Positions 30,839-40,400 of a DNA stretch of 64,000 nt are shown piece after piece; position 1 is the stretch's first letter, and each line of letters opens with the position of its first letter. The position numbers and the translations under genes are program-made. Below the pieces are notes generated by a model. It was not told the DNA's origin and did not search any database. It saw only the letters and a list, made by a program, of their open reading frames with translations. The stretch is from Flavobacteriales bacterium UBA6770 (GTDB lineage Bacteria > Bacteroidota > Bacteroidia > Flavobacteriales_G > Salibacteraceae). Location of the stretch: positions 434,001 to 498,000 of the forward strand of contig CAJIZH010000003.1 in NCBI GenBank assembly GCA_905181875.1, in the 5' to 3' direction.

Positions 30839-31534
30839 TTAATGCTTTGGATTAATTGGTTTTATTTCGAATTCTTCCACTAAACCATTACTTTGAATCG
30901 CCATTAAAACACCATTTGCCACATCTTCTGGTTGAACAAATTCATCTACTGGGGCATCTAGACCATCCCAACTAGCAGTATTTGTAGATCCAGGCAATAT
31001 AGCAGTCACTTTAACATCATAATTTCTAAGTTCATTTCTCAAAATCTTGGTATAACCATAGAGTGCTTGCTTACTCAGAGAATATGAAACCGCTTTTTTT
31101 CTAACCTTTTTACTTAGGACAGAACAAATATTTATAATATGACCTGACTTTCTTTTTTTGAACTCTGGCAGAAAGGGCTGGGTCAATCGCATAGCACTGA
31201 AAAAGTTCACATTGAACATCTTCATTAGGTCGTTTTCATTCAAATTATCTAGATTATCTTCTTCGTAAACTCCAACATTGTTTACCAGAATATCAATATC
31301 ACCCCAATGATGCAGAAATGTTTCTGCAAAGTTCCGGGTTTCGTGTTTCTGAGAAAAATCCACTGATTTAGTAATCACTTCAATATCGGGGTAAAGTGCC
31401 TGAATTTCGTTTCTTAAAAAATTCAACTCCTCGAGATTTCTTGCTCCTAGTCCTAAATCGTAACCTTTACCTGCTAAAGCTAGAGTTATCGCTTTCCCTA
31501 TCCCTTTCGTTGCACCGGACACTATTGCTTTCAT
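30839..31534 (-). CDS. Short-chain dehydrogenase/reductase
   Basis: This 231-residue classical SDR has the cofactor motif GATKGIGKAI (residues 7-16), NNVGVYEE in place of NNAG, the catalytic serine in ICSVLSKK, and the YxxxK pair in YSLSKQALYGY. The substrate cannot be read from sequence. It heads the SDR-trmB-ATL operon; the upstream 124-base gap shared with a divergent gene holds no full -7 box on this strand. Confidence 0.85.
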   Translation of the reverse strand: MKAIVSGATKGIGKAITLALAGKGYDLGLGARNLEELNFLRNEIQALYPDIEVITKSVDFSQKHETRNFAETFLHHWGDIDILVNNVGVYEEDNLDNLNENDLMKMFNVNFFSAMRLTQPFLPEFKKRKSGHIINICSVLSKKVRKKAVSYSLSKQALYGYTKILRNELRNYDVKVTAILPGSTNTASWDGLDAPVDEFVQPEDVANGVLMAIQSNGLVEEFEIKPINPKH

Positions 31535-31658
31535 TAGTTGTTTTTAGTTATTCAAAGAAACAAAACAATCTTGGGTTTGGTTGGCCAAACTCATAAAGTC
31601 TTTATTATTAATAGGATATTAATAATTCACCAGAATTTGATTTGTACTTTAGTCCACC

Positions 31659-32756
31659 TTGGAAAAGTTGGATTTAAATAAAGAAATAAAAAAGGTGCTC
31701 TTTGGAGTATTGAACTGGGGTCTGGGCCATGCGACTAGAAGCAGGCCTCTTATTCAATACTTACTTAATAAGGGTATTGAAGTCGAAATTGCTTCTGATG
31801 GATTAGCACTGACATATTTAGAAAAAGAGTTTCCTAAACTTACCTTCCATAAATTAAGAGGATACGATATTCAATACTCTACCAATAAAAACTTGCTTTC
31901 GCTAAAGTTACTTTACCAAATCCCAAAGCTTAAGGCTGCAATTGAAAGTGAAAAACAAAAAGTTCAAGAGATTCTTTATAACACTAATTTCGATCTCATT
32001 TTATCTGATAACCGATATGGTTTTCGATCTGCAACAGTAAAAAGTTTAATGATAAGTCATCAGCTCAAGCTAATCACAACAGTATTATTTAAAGGAGTAA
32101 ACAGAGTGCTTTCAAATTATCAAAAGGAATTTGACGCCATTTTAGTTCCTGACTTTCAGGATAAAAAAAAGAAACTGAGTGGGAAATTATCAGAAACTAA
32201 TTTGCCTCATCATTTCATTAATCCAATAAGTGTTTTTAGCGTTGATAATGATGTCAAGAAAGATATTGATTATTTAATTATTCTTTCTGGACCTGAACCT
32301 CAGCGAACGTTGTTAGAAAAAAAGTTAATCGAATTAAAACCTAGAAATCCAGTTAAAATAGTTCTTGTTCGAGGAACGGAACAAGCATTCTCGCGAGAAA
32401 CCAAATTGGAAACGCACAATTTAGTCCAACAAAAAGAATTGGAAAGTCTTATTTCTCGCAGTAAAAAAATGATTTGTCGTTCCGGATATACAACCATTAT
32501 GGATCTATATTTCCTCCAAATCCCAAGTATACTCATTCCTACTCCAGGACAAACCGAACAGGAATATTTAGCTGAACAATTAATTCCCAATTCAAACTAC
32601 TTAGTCAGAAAACAAAACCAATTGACGTCAGAAATATTTGACTGGATACCTAAAATCGTTCATAAAAAAAGCCTTCCGAATCTCGATAATTATCGGAAAC
32701 TGAAGGCTTTTGAAAATGCTTTGTTGTTAGAAGGCTTTGTTATGCCAGCATCGTAA
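31659..32756 (+). CDS. MurG-like (GT-B) glycosyltransferase
   Basis: This 365-residue protein resembles UDP-GlcNAc:lipid-type transferases: an N-terminal GVLNWGLGHATRSRPLIQYLL glycine-rich loop, and a C-terminal domain with SGPEPQRTLLEKKL, RSGYTTIMDLYFLQIPSILIPTPGQTEQ, which matches the nucleotide-binding half of MurG relatives. It should add a sugar to a lipid or polysaccharide on the cytoplasmic side. The start is TTG 31659, with no good ATG nearby. Its last 17 bases overlap the end of convergent pdhC, and its 3' coding sequence contains the pdhC terminator. Confidence 0.78.
   Translation: MEKLDLNKEIKKVLFGVLNWGLGHATRSRPLIQYLLNKGIEVEIASDGLALTYLEKEFPKLTFHKLRGYDIQYSTNKNLLSLKLLYQIPKLKAAIESEKQKVQEILYNTNFDLILSDNRYGFRSATVKSLMISHQLKLITTVLFKGVNRVLSNYQKEFDAILVPDFQDKKKKLSGKLSETNLPHHFINPISVFSVDNDVKKDIDYLIILSGPEPQRTLLEKKLIELKPRNPVKIVLVRGTEQAFSRETKLETHNLVQQKELESLISRSKKMICRSGYTTIMDLYFLQIPSILIPTPGQTEQEYLAEQLIPNSNYLVRKQNQLTSEIFDWIPKIVHKKSLPNLDNYRKLKAFENALLLEGFVMPAS
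32664..32711 (-). terminator. Terminator for pdhC, inside the convergent glycosyltransferase gene
   Basis: AAAAGCCTTC (32667-32676) pairs perfectly with GAAGGCTTTT (32702-32711), and the loop contains the 12-base palindrome CGATAATTATCG. On the minus strand the hairpin is followed by seven T's, so it terminates transcription that has passed the pdhC stop at 32740. It is located wholly within codons of the plus-strand gene. Confidence 0.75.
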
Positions 32757-33975
32757 CAGGATTCTCTACAAACTTCTTGAATGATTGCAGAAATAATGCA
32801 CCGCTAGCACCATCAACTGTTCTATGATCACAAGTCAAGGTAACCTTCATAACATTTCCAACAGCTAATTCACCGTCTCTTACTACAGGTTCTTGCTTGA
32901 TTGCTCCGATAGCCAGAATACACGATTCCGGCGCATTTAAAATTGATGTAAACTGCTCAATCCCAAACATTCCAAGATTAGAAACCGTGAATGTATTTCC
33001 TTGAAGTTCTTCTAATGAAATCTTTTTTTCTTTTGCTTTTCCAGCAAATTCTTTTACTTCAGCAGAAATACCTGAAAGTGATTTTTGATCTGCAAATTTC
33101 ACTACAGGAACTAGTAATCCATCTTCTACCGCCATTGCAACTCCGACACTTACATGATCGTTTTGGCGAACACTTTTAGACTCTTCAATCCAAGAAGTAT
33201 TCACATTAGTGTGAACTCTTAATGCCGAAGCAACTGCCTTGATTACAATGTCATTGAACGAAATCTTAACGTCAGAAACTTCGTTTAAGCTCCTCCTAGC
33301 CGCAATCGTATTGTCCATATCTAAAGAAATAGTCAAGTAGAAATGCGGAGCGCTAAATTGGTTTTTAGTCAAACTCTTGGCAATCGACTTTCTCATTTGA
33401 GAAGCCGGAGTATCAGTAAAGGATTCAGATCCTACAGATGCTAATGATTGAGAAGCTGAAGGAATATAATTATCAATGTCCTTCTTTACTATTCTTCCAC
33501 CTTCACCAGAACCTGAGATAGAAGAAAGGCTAATTCCTTTATCCTCAGCCAATTTCTTTGCTAATGGAGATACCTTTAATCTTCCGTTTAAATTGTTCGT
33601 TACATTAGGTGCAATAGCCTCTGGTTTTTCAACTTGAGGAGCAGCAACCACTGCTTCTTCCTTAACTACCTCATCAGGAGCTTCTTCTACCGGTGACTCA
33701 GATGCTTCTGCTTTCAAGATGGAAGCAACATCTTCGCCCATTTCACCTAGAATCGCTAAAATTCCATCAACTGGAGCAGCCGCTCCTTTTTCTACGCCTA
33801 TGTGCAACAAAACTCCATCTTGGAAAGATTCAAATTCCATGGTAGCTTTATCGGTTTCAATCTCAGCAAGTAAATCACCAGACTCAACACTATCTCCAAC
33901 TTTTTTGTGCCATTCAGCAACAACACCTTCTTCCATGGTGTCACTTAATTTCGGCATTCTTACTACTTCAGCCAT
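32740..33975 (-). CDS. pdhC: Pyruvate dehydrogenase E2, dihydrolipoamide acetyltransferase
   Basis: This 411-residue core enzyme of pyruvate dehydrogenase transfers the acetyl group from lipoamide to CoA. It has one lipoyl domain (residues 1-80, lipoylated lysine K43 in ETDKATMEF), an alanine/glutamate-rich linker, a peripheral-subunit-binding domain (about residues 130-168, RLKVSPLAKKLAEDKGI), and the catalytic domain with DHRTVDG (H384). It starts 3 bases after pdhA. The E1-beta gene is not adjacent, as is often the case in Bacteroidota. Confidence 0.95.
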   Translation of the reverse strand: MAEVVRMPKLSDTMEEGVVAEWHKKVGDSVESGDLLAEIETDKATMEFESFQDGVLLHIGVEKGAAAPVDGILAILGEMGEDVASILKAEASESPVEEAPDEVVKEEAVVAAPQVEKPEAIAPNVTNNLNGRLKVSPLAKKLAEDKGISLSSISGSGEGGRIVKKDIDNYIPSASQSLASVGSESFTDTPASQMRKSIAKSLTKNQFSAPHFYLTISLDMDNTIAARRSLNEVSDVKISFNDIVIKAVASALRVHTNVNTSWIEESKSVRQNDHVSVGVAMAVEDGLLVPVVKFADQKSLSGISAEVKEFAGKAKEKKISLEELQGNTFTVSNLGMFGIEQFTSILNAPESCILAIGAIKQEPVVRDGELAVGNVMKVTLTCDHRTVDGASGALFLQSFKKFVENPVTMLA

Positions 33976-33978
33976 AGT

Positions 33979-34977
33979 TTAATCAGTTACAAATGGGTAA
34001 TTTTCTTCAACATAAACGTCCTTATATAATTCAGACGCTTCAGGAAATGGTGATTCCTCAGCAAATGTTACCGATTCTTCTACTAAACCTTTCACTCGTT
34101 GTTTAATTTCTTCTAATTGTTTTTCGGTTGCGTATTTTTCATCTTGAATAACACTTAAAACCTTTTCAAGAGGATCTTTTGACTTCCATTCACTCACCTC
34201 TTCTTTAGTTCTATACTTCTGCGGGTCAGACATTGAATGTCCTTTGTATCTGTAGGTTCTTATGTCTAATAAATACGGACCCCCACCTTTTCGACAATGA
34301 TCTGAAGCTCTTTTTATAGCATCATGAACTCCTTCAACACTCATTCCGTCTACAGATTCTGAAGGCATTTCGTAGCTATCTCCAATTTTGGACATATCGG
34401 TAACGTTAGTTGTTCTTGCCACAGAAGTTCCCATCGCATAGTTATTGTTCTCAATTATGAAAACAACTGGAATTTTCCATACCATCGCCATGTTGAAAGT
34501 CTCGTGAAGAGCACCTTGTCTTGCCGCTCCATCGCCAAAAGAACAAAAAGTAACGTTATCATTTCCTTTGTACATATCGCCAAATGCAATACCAGCTCCC
34601 ATCGGAATTTGAGCACCCACTATACCGTGTCCGCCCATAAAATTTAATTCCTTGCTAAACATATGCATTGAGCCACCTTTACCTTTGGAACAACCAGTTG
34701 ATTTACCATACAACTCAGCCATTACATATTTCGGGTGCATTCCCAATCCTATAGGATGAACATGGTCTCGGTAAGCAGTAATGTGCTTGTCTCCCTTTTT
34801 ACTACCAGATACTGTTCCCGCGACTACTGCCTCTTGCCCAATATATAAGTGGCAGAAACCACCGAATTTTTGTTGAATATATAATTGACCACATTTCTCC
34901 TCAAACTTTCGCATGAGTAGCATAGACTCGTACCACTTGATGTAATGGTCTTTAGTGAATTTTGTTTGTTTTGCCAT
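33979..34977 (-). CDS. pdhA: Pyruvate dehydrogenase E1 component, alpha subunit
   Basis: This 332-residue thiamine-diphosphate enzyme subunit decarboxylates pyruvate with E1-beta (not in this window). The ThDP motif begins at FGDGAARQGALHETFNMA and ends with the N of IIENNNYAMGT. The phosphorylation-loop-like YRYKGHSMSDP is present. ATG 34977 is chosen over an upstream CTG. It is cotranscribed with pdhC. Confidence 0.95.
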   Translation of the reverse strand: MAKQTKFTKDHYIKWYESMLLMRKFEEKCGQLYIQQKFGGFCHLYIGQEAVVAGTVSGSKKGDKHITAYRDHVHPIGLGMHPKYVMAELYGKSTGCSKGKGGSMHMFSKELNFMGGHGIVGAQIPMGAGIAFGDMYKGNDNVTFCSFGDGAARQGALHETFNMAMVWKIPVVFIIENNNYAMGTSVARTTNVTDMSKIGDSYEMPSESVDGMSVEGVHDAIKRASDHCRKGGGPYLLDIRTYRYKGHSMSDPQKYRTKEEVSEWKSKDPLEKVLSVIQDEKYATEKQLEEIKQRVKGLVEESVTFAEESPFPEASELYKDVYVEENYPFVTD

Positions 34978-35001
34978 GTTAATTTTCTTGTTAGCGGGCA
35001 G

Positions 35002-35009
35002 CAAATTTA
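35002..35009 (-). promoter_or_regulatory. Candidate -7 promoter element for pdhA-pdhC
   Basis: The minus strand reads TAAATTTG, matching TAnnTTTG, 24 bases before the pdhA ATG. A TTTTG lies 24 bases further upstream, one base beyond the usual spacing. Confidence 0.45.
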
Positions 35010-35066
35010 TATAAATAGCACCTTAGCTCAGTTCAAAATTTATTCACTTTATAAAACGTTTAAATC

Positions 35067-35552
35067 TTAACTTTTTAATCCGACGCTTGAGAATCGAAAA
35101 GGAAGTAATTGGTTGACTCCGTATGTCTTAATAATTCCTGCTTCTGAACCCATTATAACTGAAATTGGCTGTTTGGAAATTTCTTCATACTCTGCAATAA
35201 CTTGCCTACAAGCTCCACATGGTGAAACTACTTCGTTTACAACGAATTTTTTAGAAAATGCATAGACCGCAACGGACTCAATTTTTTCGTAAGGAAATAG
35301 TGTGTGGGCCGAAAACAATGCAACTCTTTCTGCACATAATCCAGAAGGATACGCAATATTTTCTTGGTTGGTTCCTAGAATTACTTTTCCATTTGCTAGT
35401 CGTACTGCTGATCCAACGTTAAATGCAGAATAAGGTGCGTAAGCATTTAGACTAATTTTTTTTGCTTCGAGAAAGAGTATTCTATCCAATTCAGATAATT
35501 CCGTTGCATTTTTATATTCTTCAAATTCGCATTCTATAATTCTCTTTTTCAT
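35067..35552 (-). CDS. cdd: Cytidine deaminase
   Basis: This 161-residue enzyme deaminates cytidine and deoxycytidine for pyrimidine salvage. The zinc motif is split as usual: LCAERVALFSA with the catalytic glutamate, and PCGACRQVIAEY with the two zinc cysteines. APYSAFNVGSAVRLANG is the substrate-binding N-terminal segment. Its start overlaps the end of ispF by 4 bases. Confidence 0.94.
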   Translation of the reverse strand: MKKRIIECEFEEYKNATELSELDRILFLEAKKISLNAYAPYSAFNVGSAVRLANGKVILGTNQENIAYPSGLCAERVALFSAHTLFPYEKIESVAVYAFSKKFVVNEVVSPCGACRQVIAEYEEISKQPISVIMGSEAGIIKTYGVNQLLPFRFSSVGLKS

Positions 35553-36034
35553 GCTTCTGATTTATAAACAAGGGCAACTGCATATGCTTTTACTCCTTCT
35601 TCTCTTCCAACGAAACTCAATTTTTCACTAGTTGTAGCTTTTATTGAAATATCGTTGGTAGAAACTGACAGCAGAGGAGCCATTGTTTCTTGCATCTTTT
35701 CAATATGAGGATTTATTTTAGGCTGCTCCAGAACAATCGTAGCATCAATATTCCCCAATCGATATCCATTTTTATTTAAAATGTCTCCTACCTCTTTTAA
35801 AAGCACCTTACTATCTGCGCCTTTATATTTTGGATCAGTGTCCGGAAAGTGGAAGCCAATATCTCTGAGGTTAGCGGCTCCTAAAATTGCATCACATATT
35901 GCATGAATGAGTACATCCGCGTCTGAATGTCCAACGGTTCCTAAATAATAATCGAGTTTAATCCCTCCCAACCAAAGGTCTTCGCCTTCAGCAAGTTGGT
36001 GAATATCGTAACCGAATCCAATTCTAAAATTCAT
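35549..36034 (-). CDS. ispF: 2-C-methyl-D-erythritol 2,4-cyclodiphosphate synthase
   Basis: This 161-residue enzyme of the MEP isoprenoid pathway closes the cyclic diphosphate. It has the metal ligands in GFGYDIHQL, the GHSDADVLIHAICDAILGA signature, and ATTSEKLSFVGREEGVKAYA at the C-terminus. Length is typical. It starts at the last base of porV and overlaps cdd, giving a tight porV-ispF-cdd run. Confidence 0.96.
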   Translation of the reverse strand: MNFRIGFGYDIHQLAEGEDLWLGGIKLDYYLGTVGHSDADVLIHAICDAILGAANLRDIGFHFPDTDPKYKGADSKVLLKEVGDILNKNGYRLGNIDATIVLEQPKINPHIEKMQETMAPLLSVSTNDISIKATTSEKLSFVGREEGVKAYAVALVYKSEA

Positions 36035-37410
36035 TATGCTCCTCCAGCGGCGCCGCCACCAGTTGGGACTGCAGAACCAGATTTATTTTCGTTAAAGTTG
36101 AAAATTAAAGTAAACCTAAGCGTATTTTGGAGTGGAGATTGAACTCCTCTTTGACCAAAATAGGCCGGAATTAAATAAGAAAAATCTAAACCTAACACTT
36201 TATATCTCAATCCAGCGCCGAGCGTGAAATATTTCCTGTTTCCCTTTAATTCATGTTCCCAAAAATAACCCGTTCTTATTGCAAATAAATCATCGTACCA
36301 ATATTCCAAACCCGTACCGAAGTTTATTTCTCGCATTTCTTCTTTAAAAACACTTCCTTTTTCGACCTCATAAGTTCCTTCACTTGTTAGAATTGCATCT
36401 CCGTTCTCATCGCGAATAATATTTCCTGGAGCATCTCCAAAAGAACCAACTATGCCTTCTACCACCGGACGATTTGGATTTCTGCCAGCACCAATAACAA
36501 AATTATCTCCTTCAGTTACAAAATTCCCATCAACATCTCTCAAGTAAGTGGGTGGAGTTGGAACTAGCAACTTATTGAAGTCTGCATGAATAGAGACCTT
36601 GTTGTACTTATCAATGTGGTACGTAAATCTTGGTCCAATTCTTAAATTGATCGGTAAAAAGTCTTTTTCAGTTGAGTTAGAATAAGAAACCTTACCACCA
36701 ATATTATTAATTGACATTCCTGCAGCCCATTCTGCTTTCCTATCGCCTAATCTAAATTTATCAGATTGATAGTACAAAGAAAGGTCAGAAGCCACAGTTT
36801 GACCTGGCTTTGTATCTGCACCAGCTACTGTAATTCCTCCTGTGAGATTTGAATGAATGTATTTGAAGCTTACTCCCCCAGAAAAATTATCTGAAAACTT
36901 AGCGGCAACACTACCGTTTATTGCAAATTCATTTGGTCTAAATTGAGTTAAATTGGCTCCCGTGTTATCCGTAAACTGAATATCACCTAGGCTAAAGTAT
37001 TTTATACCACCACCAAAAGTAATTATCTTGTTCAGGTTGTAGAAAAACGTGAAATAACTCAAGCTAATGTCTGGGACTAATTTCCTAAGCCAAGGCGTAT
37101 ATCCCATAGCAAATCCATACTTCTCGTCTATAAATGCCAATTTAGAAGCATTCCAATGCATAGCATTAATATCAGGACTAGTTGCTACTCCTGCATCTCC
37201 CATTGCACCATGACGTGAATCCGGTGATATTAGTAAAAACGGAACAGCTGTGGTAATTGTGTTCAATCGAGCATCATCAGCTTGCGAGCCGTTAATTTGT
37301 CCTGTAGAAATACTTCCACCACTAACTTGAGCAATAGAGATCAAACCTGTACAGGTAAATAACCCTATGGTTACTAATGCGATGAAGTTGTTCTTTTTTA
37401 TAATTTTCAT
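36034..37410 (-). CDS. porV: Type IX secretion outer membrane protein PorV (LptO)
   Basis: This 458-residue outer-membrane beta-barrel of the FadL-like type is the shuttle that receives secreted cargo from the translocon and brings it to the PorU sortase. It has a signal peptide, then the family hallmark PFLLISPDSRHGAMGDAGVATSPDINAMHWNASKLAF (residues split across this region), many amphipathic strands, and an aromatic C-terminus. ATG 37410 is preferred to a TTG two codons earlier. It is directly downstream of porU. The C-terminal tail (GGGAAGGA) is unusual and soluble. Confidence 0.92.
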   Translation of the reverse strand: MKIIKKNNFIALVTIGLFTCTGLISIAQVSGGSISTGQINGSQADDARLNTITTAVPFLLISPDSRHGAMGDAGVATSPDINAMHWNASKLAFIDEKYGFAMGYTPWLRKLVPDISLSYFTFFYNLNKIITFGGGIKYFSLGDIQFTDNTGANLTQFRPNEFAINGSVAAKFSDNFSGGVSFKYIHSNLTGGITVAGADTKPGQTVASDLSLYYQSDKFRLGDRKAEWAAGMSINNIGGKVSYSNSTEKDFLPINLRIGPRFTYHIDKYNKVSIHADFNKLLVPTPPTYLRDVDGNFVTEGDNFVIGAGRNPNRPVVEGIVGSFGDAPGNIIRDENGDAILTSEGTYEVEKGSVFKEEMREINFGTGLEYWYDDLFAIRTGYFWEHELKGNRKYFTLGAGLRYKVLGLDFSYLIPAYFGQRGVQSPLQNTLRFTLIFNFNENKSGSAVPTGGGAAGGA

Positions 37411-37424
37411 AATCAAAAAGTCTG

Positions 37425-37432
37425 CAAATATA
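37425..37432 (-). promoter_or_regulatory. Candidate -7 element between porU and porV
   Basis: The minus strand reads TATATTTG, matching TAnnTTTG, 14 bases before the porV ATG. It may allow porV-ispF-cdd expression without porU. No TTG is seen at the -33 distance. Confidence 0.33.
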
Positions 37433-37449
37433 AGGTTTGTAGCCTTTTA

Positions 37450-40400
37450 CTAATGCAGTATTACGAGTTTCTCAAACTTATCGGCAATATCGCCATTAGG
37501 AGACTTCACATAAACTTTATAAACGTAAACTCCTTTTCCAATCTTATCTCCAAAATCATCTAAGCCGTTCCAATTTATTGGTCCTAGCCTAAACCCTTTT
37601 GAATTATAAGTCCCATCAATAGTTTTGACCACTTTACCCGATATGGTGAATACTTGAACTCTGACAAACAAATCTTGATTTGGATGATTATGTTCTAAAT
37701 AGAAGTCGGTATTCGTAGTGAAAGGGTTGGGGTAATTTAGCACATGTTCTAGCGCTAGCTCTTCACTTTCAGCTACTACAAAAGCGATATCGGCAGTAGA
37801 TGAGTTATTGTAAACATCCCAGGCTTTCAATTGTAGCGTATGATTCCCTTCATTCAAATCAGATAAAGGATAAGTAACTATTCCTCTCTGATATGAATTT
37901 AATTCTGTTTCGTAGTATTCATTTAGAACAATTTGATCTACAGTATTAGCATCAATTGTTGCCGCGATATCATGACCCACACCGCTTCCTGTCGTATTTA
38001 TTCCATTTTGGTCAAATAGTTTGGCATAAATAGTAGGGTTTTCGTTGGTCATTCCGCCATTCACAAAAGTACTATCGTTCATGAATAAATTTATTTGAGG
38101 CCCCAGCTTATCCACAGCAGCATTTGGATTCTTCCCTCCTACGATAGCAGACAAATCAACTCCATTGGCATCAACAACAGCATTATCAGCATAGAAACTA
38201 ATTTTCCCAAAACCATAATTATAGTCGATATCTTTAGGCACTACAAAAGAGAACGTAAATTTTCCATTTTTTACCGAAGCTTTTCCTCGAAACAAAACAC
38301 TTGTCCTTGCTTTAAAAGCTAATGCGCCTTGAGCCACCCGATCGTTATTTAATGTTTTTAGATTCTTTTGTTTACCAAACACAGTTGGATATACAATTCC
38401 ATTAAAATCTGCGAGCAGCTCATTTGTTTTTCTATTTCTAATCTCGCCAGTAATAGTAACTAAATCCAAAGCCCTTATGGTATCTGGAACTGAGGTAGCC
38501 ACAACTTTTTCTTGTGGATAAGCAAGACGCACGGCAGGATCCCCCAATAAAGCGAAAACTCTGCTATTAACCGAAGACTGTGATGCTTTGGTCAATCGAG
38601 CTAAATCCCCCAAACGCGGGTATTCATCATATTCTCTATACGCCACTTCGTTAAATTTCTTCGCCAACTCAAAATTAGGTGTTGAATAAACTAATCGTGT
38701 AGTTGTCAGTAATGCAATCCCTCCTCCGTCTGGATTTAGGAAAACAAATTCACCTGCAGAGGTTCTTTTTGGATCATCAAATCGGCTAAACTCGCAAGTA
38801 GCTGTAATTAATAGCGGCATATTTTTTATATTATTCCACTTGTTAATCTGAGACACCTCTAATATTCTTTCATGAGCCCAACCCAATTCACCGCCGTGCC
38901 CCAAATAATTAATTGTAAGCGAACCTCGTTGAACGGCATCATCAATTGCAGTATTTACATCGGGATACCGATGTCCTCCTGGAGTTGCACGCTGAGGGTA
39001 AGCATCGGACAATATCTTGTTCACATTATATTTCGGAAATATGGTATCTACTTGATTTGCCAATCGATCAACATCGATCATATGTCTATTTCTATCCTCA
39101 TCATCAGCAATAAATGTCAATTTATTTCTCCAAGACCCAAATGATGCCTCGCTATAATAGCTTCTGACCTTATTAACCGCATCCGATGCTTGGCGAGCTG
39201 TCTTTACCGGAAACCTTCCCACTCCAACTTCCATAATTCCCTCTGTAATAGAACCACTATAATCAGGAGATAAATACCCAATGTAATCATCTGTTGCTAT
39301 GGAACTTGTAGGTGATAAAGATTCTACTGTTTGGTATATAGGAATGAAATTTGTGTTTCCAGAAACTCTATTTTTAAAGTCAAATGATGCGTCACCAAAA
39401 AGTAAAACGTATCTGGGGCCAGTAAGATTGGTCGCTGTCTCTTTTAAAAATCGGAGATAATTTTTAATTGCGGATAAATCTTGTCTACCACCACTAAACT
39501 CATTATAAATCTGCTGAATATCAACAACGATCGTTGTCAACTCATCCAAATCTCTATGCAATTCAGCTAGTTCCTCAGCTTGTACAAAAAAATCTTTTGG
39601 CGAGATTATAACCATATCAATCGGTTCTAAAGGTCTTGAGTGTAGATCTTGGTTATCCACAATGGTAAAGTTTGTCGGAACTACTAAGCTATTGGGGTCA
39701 AAAACAATATATTCACTAGTATCCCCTCCAGCTAAATTGAACCTTGCTTTACCATTTGATAATGAAAATTGAACGTTTTTTGGACTCATAGGATTGCTAA
39801 TATTCCACACTTGCATATCCGCTCTTGGGGCTGCTAATTCGTAGCTAAAGTTAGTTGTTTGATTAAATGTTGAAATATTACGAAATGCCATTTGGCTTCC
39901 AGAAAAAGTCAAACTTCTTTTGCAGTTTATCTGAATTTTATCCAACCATGCTTGCGATTCGCCATTGGCTTTAGAGAAATTTAGAAAAACAGAAATTTTA
40001 GTTCCTGTAGGTTTTCCGCTAAAAGAAAAGCTATTGTATATCGCAAATCTATCTGTATAGTTACCGCTTACACTTCCTCCATTAAAACTTCCAGTGCCTA
40101 TAGAACCGGCTGAAGCAGTTAGTGTACTGTTTGAATTTAGGGATCGGATAGCTGAAGATACTCGAACGGTAGCATTTTCAGTTCTACTAATACTTGGAAA
40201 ATTAAAATCGATGGAATACGCCGTTGTTGCGTTGAAATGCTCACCAAACCATTTTCGTCCACTTGAAATAAGATTTGATTTCTCTAATTCATGTACGTCA
40301 TAATCATCGAATTCGTTAATAATAGATCCTCCCGCAACTGCTGGTTGATTGCTTATTGCTGGAACATCCGAAGATGAATTAAATGAGATAAAGAAATAGC

